From the NCBI RefSeq assembly GCF_037622515.1, contig NZ_JBBJCN010000002.1, positions 372,001 to 436,000 on the forward strand: a DNA stretch of 64,000 nucleotides, given 5' to 3'. The stretch comes from Paradesertivirga superstes. GTDB lineage: Bacteria > Bacteroidota > Bacteroidia > Sphingobacteriales > Sphingobacteriaceae. The notes under the pieces were generated by a model, which saw nothing but the letters and a program-made list of their open reading frames with translations, ran no database searches and had not been told where the DNA came from. Positions 60,500-64,000 of the stretch are shown one piece after another (position 1 is the first letter of the stretch; each line of letters begins with the position of its first letter). The position numbers were made by a program, and so were the translations under genes.

Positions 60500-63070
60500 T
60501 TATGCCAAATTTCTACCGGCATTTACTATCCCATAAACTGTTCTAATGACAAGCTTATTGTAAATTGCAATTTGTTTTTCGCTTAAATTTTCAGACTGCA
60601 ACTTTTGTAATGCGTAGTGCTGTATGGTAACCAGTGGCAAGATAATTTTCTCTCTTAGAGCAATTGAACGCCGCTCTACAGGGTATTGCTCCATAATCTC
60701 TGACGTACCTGTCATTTCAAGGATAAGATCCCGGGTAAGTTCAAATTCATATTTAAGCTGTTTCCAGAAAGCTCCAAACTCTTTATCTTTTTCGAGATGA
60801 GCAGTAATTCGGAAATCAGACTTCGACATAGACATCATACAATTGTCTATCATCGTTTTGAATTGTCCTGAAGTAACATACAAACGTTTCACCTCATCCC
60901 AGCTCCCGTTCGTTTTAACTTTTTTTAATGCAGATCCTACTCCGTAAAATCCCGGAATATTTTGTTTTAACTGACTCCAGGCCGTTACAAAACTAATTGC
61001 CCGCAAATCTTCAAGTTTGAGTTCCGCACCAGAATTACGTTTAACCGGCCTGCTGCTGATATTAATCTGAGATAATAGCTTTAACGGACTGTAACACTCC
61101 AGGTATTTTAAAAATAAAGGATCTTCGCGTAAAGCAACAAATGAATGATGACTTTCATTCGCCATAACATCAATTAATGCTTTTTCAGACGCATTTAATG
61201 TATCCTTATCATTATGTGTGTCAAGAGATGACACCACGCCGGCATTAATTAATTGTTCGATATTATAATGAGCCGTATCAAAAGACCCGTATTGACTGCT
61301 TATGGTTTGCCCCTGAATAGTCAATTGTATATGATCATTGGCAATTTCCTGACCCATAGTAGCATAAAACTTATGAGTTTTACCTCCGCCACGCGCAGGC
61401 GGACCACCACGGCCATCAAAAAATGCTAAATCTATTCCATAATCTCTGGCAATGGCTGTAAGCTCAATTTTGGCTTTATATATCGACCAGTTGGCCATTA
61501 AATAACCTCCATCTTTGGTACTATCTGAGAAACCCAGCATAATTACCTGCCTGTTACCCCTTTTCTTTAAATGTTCTTTGTAAAATGGGTGAGTATACAA
61601 GCTTTCCATTACGTTTGCGGCTGTAGATAAATCTTGAACCGTTTCGAATAGAGGAACAAAATCAACATGGATATCTTCTTTTTTCCACCCGCTCCACATG
61701 AAGAGATTGATTAATTGCAGTATATCGGAAGCTTGCTGACAATTACTTATAATGAAACGATGAGATGCTTTTTCTCCTCCTGCATACTGCATCCTCTTCA
61801 TCAAACGGATAGTTTGAAGTGTATCATTACTTAAATCATCTAACAAATCGGAAGGACTGTCAGCTTCTTCAAATGTTAACTGTGCGAGTTTCTCCTTTTC
61901 TGAGAATTCGTCATAACCTTGCGGGAATGGAGAACTTAAATATTGCCGGCATGATTGGTGAGTTTTTCTTAAAACACGGCTATCCTGACGGATATCCAAT
62001 GAAGCAAAATAACATCCAAATAATCTGACTTTCCTTATCAAATCATCAACATGATTTAAGAAAAGGCTGTCGTGGCTTTCAACAAGAACAGTTTTGATAG
62101 CTTCAAGATTTTCAAGAATTTCCTGTTGCAAGTCGCGGGGCTCTTTTACACGCATAAAACTATTCTGATAAAACAGCTGCTGTAAACGATCCATATATTT
62201 TTCGACCCCACGGAAAGTTATACGACGCTTAAGGATCTTAAAATCGCGGTAATAACAACGGAAAAGTATTTCCCTTAATATCTCGGATACGTCTTTAGTA
62301 CTTTTAGAGGTAACATTTGGATTGCCGTCTCTGTCTCCTCCTGGCCAAAAACCCAGCTCTATGAGTTGAGGATTAATAAAAGCCGGACCTTCAAACTCAT
62401 TTTCTATTTGCTTTTGAAGATTAGATACTACATTATAAAACACATTTTCCAAGAACCATGCTAAACTTACAGCTTCATCCACCGGAGTAGGCTTGTTTTT
62501 ATTAAAAAATGGCGTTTTTCCTAATTGCTGCAACAGCTCATGAATCGAACTTACATTATTTGCCTTTAACGCTTCTGTTAAATCGGTAATAATAGCTAAG
62601 ACACTTCCAGGATAAAATTGTGTCGGATGGGCTGTTAATACTAATCTTAGTGAAAAATCCTGAAGCTTCTTCTGAATCTGGGCCTTCATCGATGGATTTG
62701 AAGCAGCCTGATGTAACAACACAGGCAAGCTTCCGGCATCCTCGTTTTTGCTGGTTTTAGTAAATGCAGAATCTTCAATAGCATCAAAAAGCACAACCTG
62801 TCTTTCTATATACTGTATAAACCTGAATAAAAGATCAAAGCGATCTTCTGCCTGAACATATTGTTCGTACTGACCAAAAAAGCTTTCTATTATATCTTCA
62901 GGAGCTAAATGATTTTTAACTCCCCCTTCGCAATGCGAGGTGAAAAATGGCAATAATGTTCCTGTGTGTTTGATACGATAGAATGGTAAGGTCAAGAACA
63001 AACTGTTATAGAGTTCGAATCTTGTTACTACTTCACTCGTAAAAAGTGCTTCTTTCTGACTTAATTTCAT
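60500..63070 (-). CDS. ppc: Phosphoenolpyruvate carboxylase
   Basis: 856 residues. Carboxylates PEP with bicarbonate to oxaloacetate, refilling the citric-acid cycle. Key motifs: LVLTAHPTQFYPGSVL (catalytic His), ELGFWPGGDRDGNP, IMLGFSDSTKDGGYLMANW (catalytic Lys loop), FFDGRGGPPARGGGK (the phosphate-binding arginines) and the C-terminal VYGIVNAGRN. Shorter than the E. coli enzyme (883) but usual for Bacteroidota. Own promoter at 63097-63126 and a hairpin behind it. Confidence 0.96.
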   Translation of the reverse strand: MKLSQKEALFTSEVVTRFELYNSLFLTLPFYRIKHTGTLLPFFTSHCEGGVKNHLAPEDIIESFFGQYEQYVQAEDRFDLLFRFIQYIERQVVLFDAIEDSAFTKTSKNEDAGSLPVLLHQAASNPSMKAQIQKKLQDFSLRLVLTAHPTQFYPGSVLAIITDLTEALKANNVSSIHELLQQLGKTPFFNKNKPTPVDEAVSLAWFLENVFYNVVSNLQKQIENEFEGPAFINPQLIELGFWPGGDRDGNPNVTSKSTKDVSEILREILFRCYYRDFKILKRRITFRGVEKYMDRLQQLFYQNSFMRVKEPRDLQQEILENLEAIKTVLVESHDSLFLNHVDDLIRKVRLFGCYFASLDIRQDSRVLRKTHQSCRQYLSSPFPQGYDEFSEKEKLAQLTFEEADSPSDLLDDLSNDTLQTIRLMKRMQYAGGEKASHRFIISNCQQASDILQLINLFMWSGWKKEDIHVDFVPLFETVQDLSTAANVMESLYTHPFYKEHLKKRGNRQVIMLGFSDSTKDGGYLMANWSIYKAKIELTAIARDYGIDLAFFDGRGGPPARGGGKTHKFYATMGQEIANDHIQLTIQGQTISSQYGSFDTAHYNIEQLINAGVVSSLDTHNDKDTLNASEKALIDVMANESHHSFVALREDPLFLKYLECYSPLKLLSQINISSRPVKRNSGAELKLEDLRAISFVTAWSQLKQNIPGFYGVGSALKKVKTNGSWDEVKRLYVTSGQFKTMIDNCMMSMSKSDFRITAHLEKDKEFGAFWKQLKYEFELTRDLILEMTGTSEIMEQYPVERRSIALREKIILPLVTIQHYALQKLQSENLSEKQIAIYNKLVIRTVYGIVNAGRNLA

Positions 63071-63096
63071 GTTAATTGCTTACGGCATTCGGCAAA

Positions 63097-63126
63097 CAAA
63101 AATAGCAGGATAAAACCGTATGCAAA
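63097..63126 (-). promoter_or_regulatory. Bacteroidota promoter of ppc
   Basis: On the minus strand TTTG (63126-63123) and TATTTTTG (63104-63097) are separated by 18 nt, close to the TTTG-N19-TAnnTTTG consensus. The -7 element lies about 26 nt ahead of the ppc ATG at 63070. Confidence 0.6.
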
Positions 63127-63127
63127 A

Positions 63128-63174
63128 TTTAGGACGATAAAAAGACATAATAATTATGATTTTATCGTCCTAAA
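63128..63174 (-). terminator. Long-arm hairpin downstream of the SDR gene
   Basis: 15-bp perfect stem TTTAGGACGATAAAA (63128-63142) and TTTTATCGTCCTAAA (63160-63174), the loop holding a further small inverted repeat CATAAT-A-ATTATG. It lies 36 bp after the SDR stop on its strand and before the ppc promoter. Confidence 0.6.
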
Positions 63175-63210
63175 TGAGTTTTTGAACTGAAAACTAACTT
63201 AGTTTAAGAT

Positions 63211-64000
63211 TTATCCGTTTATAATCTCCCCGCCATTGGGATGAAGAACCTGGCCTGTTATGTAACTTGAATCTTCTGAAGCGAGAAAAAGATAAGAAGG
63301 AGCGACCTCTTCCGGCTGTCCCGGCCTGCCTAAAGGCACATCACTTCCAAACTTTGCTACTTTATCTTCGGGAAATGAAGAAGGAATTAACGGCGTCCAA
63401 ATCGGTCCTGGTGCTACCCCATTGACACGTATACCTTTTTTCGCGAGATTTTGAGAAAGAGATCTTGTAAATGCAACAATTGCACCTTTGGTAGAAGCAT
63501 AATCTAACAAATGGCTGCTTCCGCGATATGCTGTTACAGATGTCGTATTAATTATAGAACTTCCTTTTTGTAAATACTTTAACGCTGCTTTTACCAAATA
63601 GAAATAGGCGAAAATATTAGTACGGAAAGTTTTTTCCAATTGCTCTGAAGTAATCTCTTCTATATTCTCCTGGGGATATTGGACAGCCGCATTATTAACT
63701 AAAATATCCAGGCGGCCAAATTTTTGGATCGTGTCTTCAACAATTTTTATACAATGCTGCTCCTCTCCGACATCGCCTGATATTAAAAGACATTGCTGCC
63801 CTTCTTCTTCTACTTCCTTTTTTGTTTCTTCAGCGTCCGTATGCTCATCAAGATAGGAAATTACAACGTTAGCACCTTCTCTTGCAAAAAGAACCGCTGC
63901 CGCACGTCCAATTCCACTGTCGCCACCCGTGATAATGGCAACTTTTCCTGCCAGTTTGGAAAACACATCCTCTCCTTCAAAAGCAGGCCTGGGTGTCATC
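63211..64000 (-). CDS. SDR-family oxidoreductase, YghA/YhdF type (5' end cut by window)
   Basis: At least 262 residues; the Met at the window edge is probably internal, because relatives start with a 25-40-residue leader ending in a PGxExxMxPxP stretch, and MTPRPAFEGE matches its end. Rossmann SDR: VAIITGGDSGIGRAAAVLFAREG, NNAAVQYPQ, catalytic Ser and Y-A-S-T-K in DYASTKGAIVAFTRSL, and TGQVLHPNGGEIING at the end. Relatives are glucose/ribitol-type dehydrogenases or general-stress oxidoreductases. Nothing else of its operon is visible. Confidence 0.88.
   Translation of the reverse strand, partial: MTPRPAFEGEDVFSKLAGKVAIITGGDSGIGRAAAVLFAREGANVVISYLDEHTDAEETKKEVEEEGQQCLLISGDVGEEQHCIKIVEDTIQKFGRLDILVNNAAVQYPQENIEEITSEQLEKTFRTNIFAYFYLVKAALKYLQKGSSIINTTSVTAYRGSSHLLDYASTKGAIVAFTRSLSQNLAKKGIRVNGVAPGPIWTPLIPSSFPEDKVAKFGSDVPLGRPGQPEEVAPSYLFLASEDSSYITGQVLHPNGGEIING

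Noticed and set aside
1..64000. tRNA, rRNA, CRISPR, insertion sequences, prophage genes
   Set aside because: No cloverleaf pattern, no regular direct-repeat array and no transposase or phage structural gene could be found by eye.

Overview
The window is AT-rich chromosomal DNA of a member of the Bacteroidota, most likely a Sphingobacteriales relative (Pedobacter/Solitalea type). Reasons: promoters of the Bacteroidota form TAnnTTTG (sometimes with TTTG about 19 nt upstream), a near absence of strong Shine-Dalgarno sequences, a TPR/PD40/OmpA outer-membrane protein, PorV-like and other outer-membrane barrels, and protein sequences typical of that order. The assignment below family level is inference. 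No rRNA, tRNA, CRISPR array, insertion sequence or prophage was seen; the gene content is mostly core metabolism with small accessory islands.

Layout. 1-6.8 kb: fructosamine kinase (cut by the window edge), lepA, folD, an LTA-synthase-like sulfatase and a glycosyltransferase. 6.8-7.4 kb: a decayed antitoxin/PIN-toxin pair with a one-base frameshift. 7.4-17 kb: NTF2-like protein, Rieske protein, queE, an OmpA/PD40 protein, alaS, a WYL regulator, a lipoprotein, a DUF421 membrane protein with zinc ribbon and a TPR protein. 17-22.6 kb: PNPOx-fold protein, acetyltransferase, 3-methyladenine glycosylase, secreted M49 peptidase, ThuA lipoprotein. 22.6-26.3 kb: the translation operon thrS-infC-rpmI-rplT. 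26.4-32 kb: Fe-S protein LutA type, UMF1-type MFS transporter, PAP2 phosphatase, TIGR02757 protein, cystathionine gamma-synthase type enzyme. 32.3-34.4 kb: ergothioneine genes egtB-egtD. 34.5-41.3 kb: metallophosphoesterase, then a tight operon of PorV-like barrel, helix-hairpin-helix outer-membrane barrel, comEC and enoyl-CoA hydratase. 42-46.7 kb: two-gene ABC transporter lacking a binding protein, DinB, PAS histidine kinase, LacI regulator. 46.8-48.9 kb: uxuA and an SDR (hexuronate catabolism) behind a perfect 16-bp LacI-type palindrome. 49-56.6 kb: HipA-like kinase with DUF3037 partner, hydrolase, YjbR protein, potassium channel with zinc ribbon, MerR regulator, lipid kinase, and a baeRF3-type release-factor homologue preceded by a small conserved-looking protein. 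56.7-64 kb: MBL hydrolase, PhzF, Gfo/Idh/MocA dehydrogenase with a secreted ThuA protein, PEP carboxylase and an SDR cut by the window end.

How the genes work together. Clear units are the translation operon, the egtBD pair, the LacI/uxuA/SDR regulon, the HipA/DUF3037 pair and the comEC operon. The comEC operon is the most interesting candidate for an undescribed system: an outer-membrane barrel carrying an N-terminal ComEA-like helix-hairpin-helix region is encoded directly before the inner-membrane DNA channel ComEC, suggesting a DNA-uptake path across both membranes. Other points of interest are dispersed GAT(T/A)TGAGAT repeats at three intergenic sites and several promoters lying so close to the start codon that leaderless mRNAs are likely.
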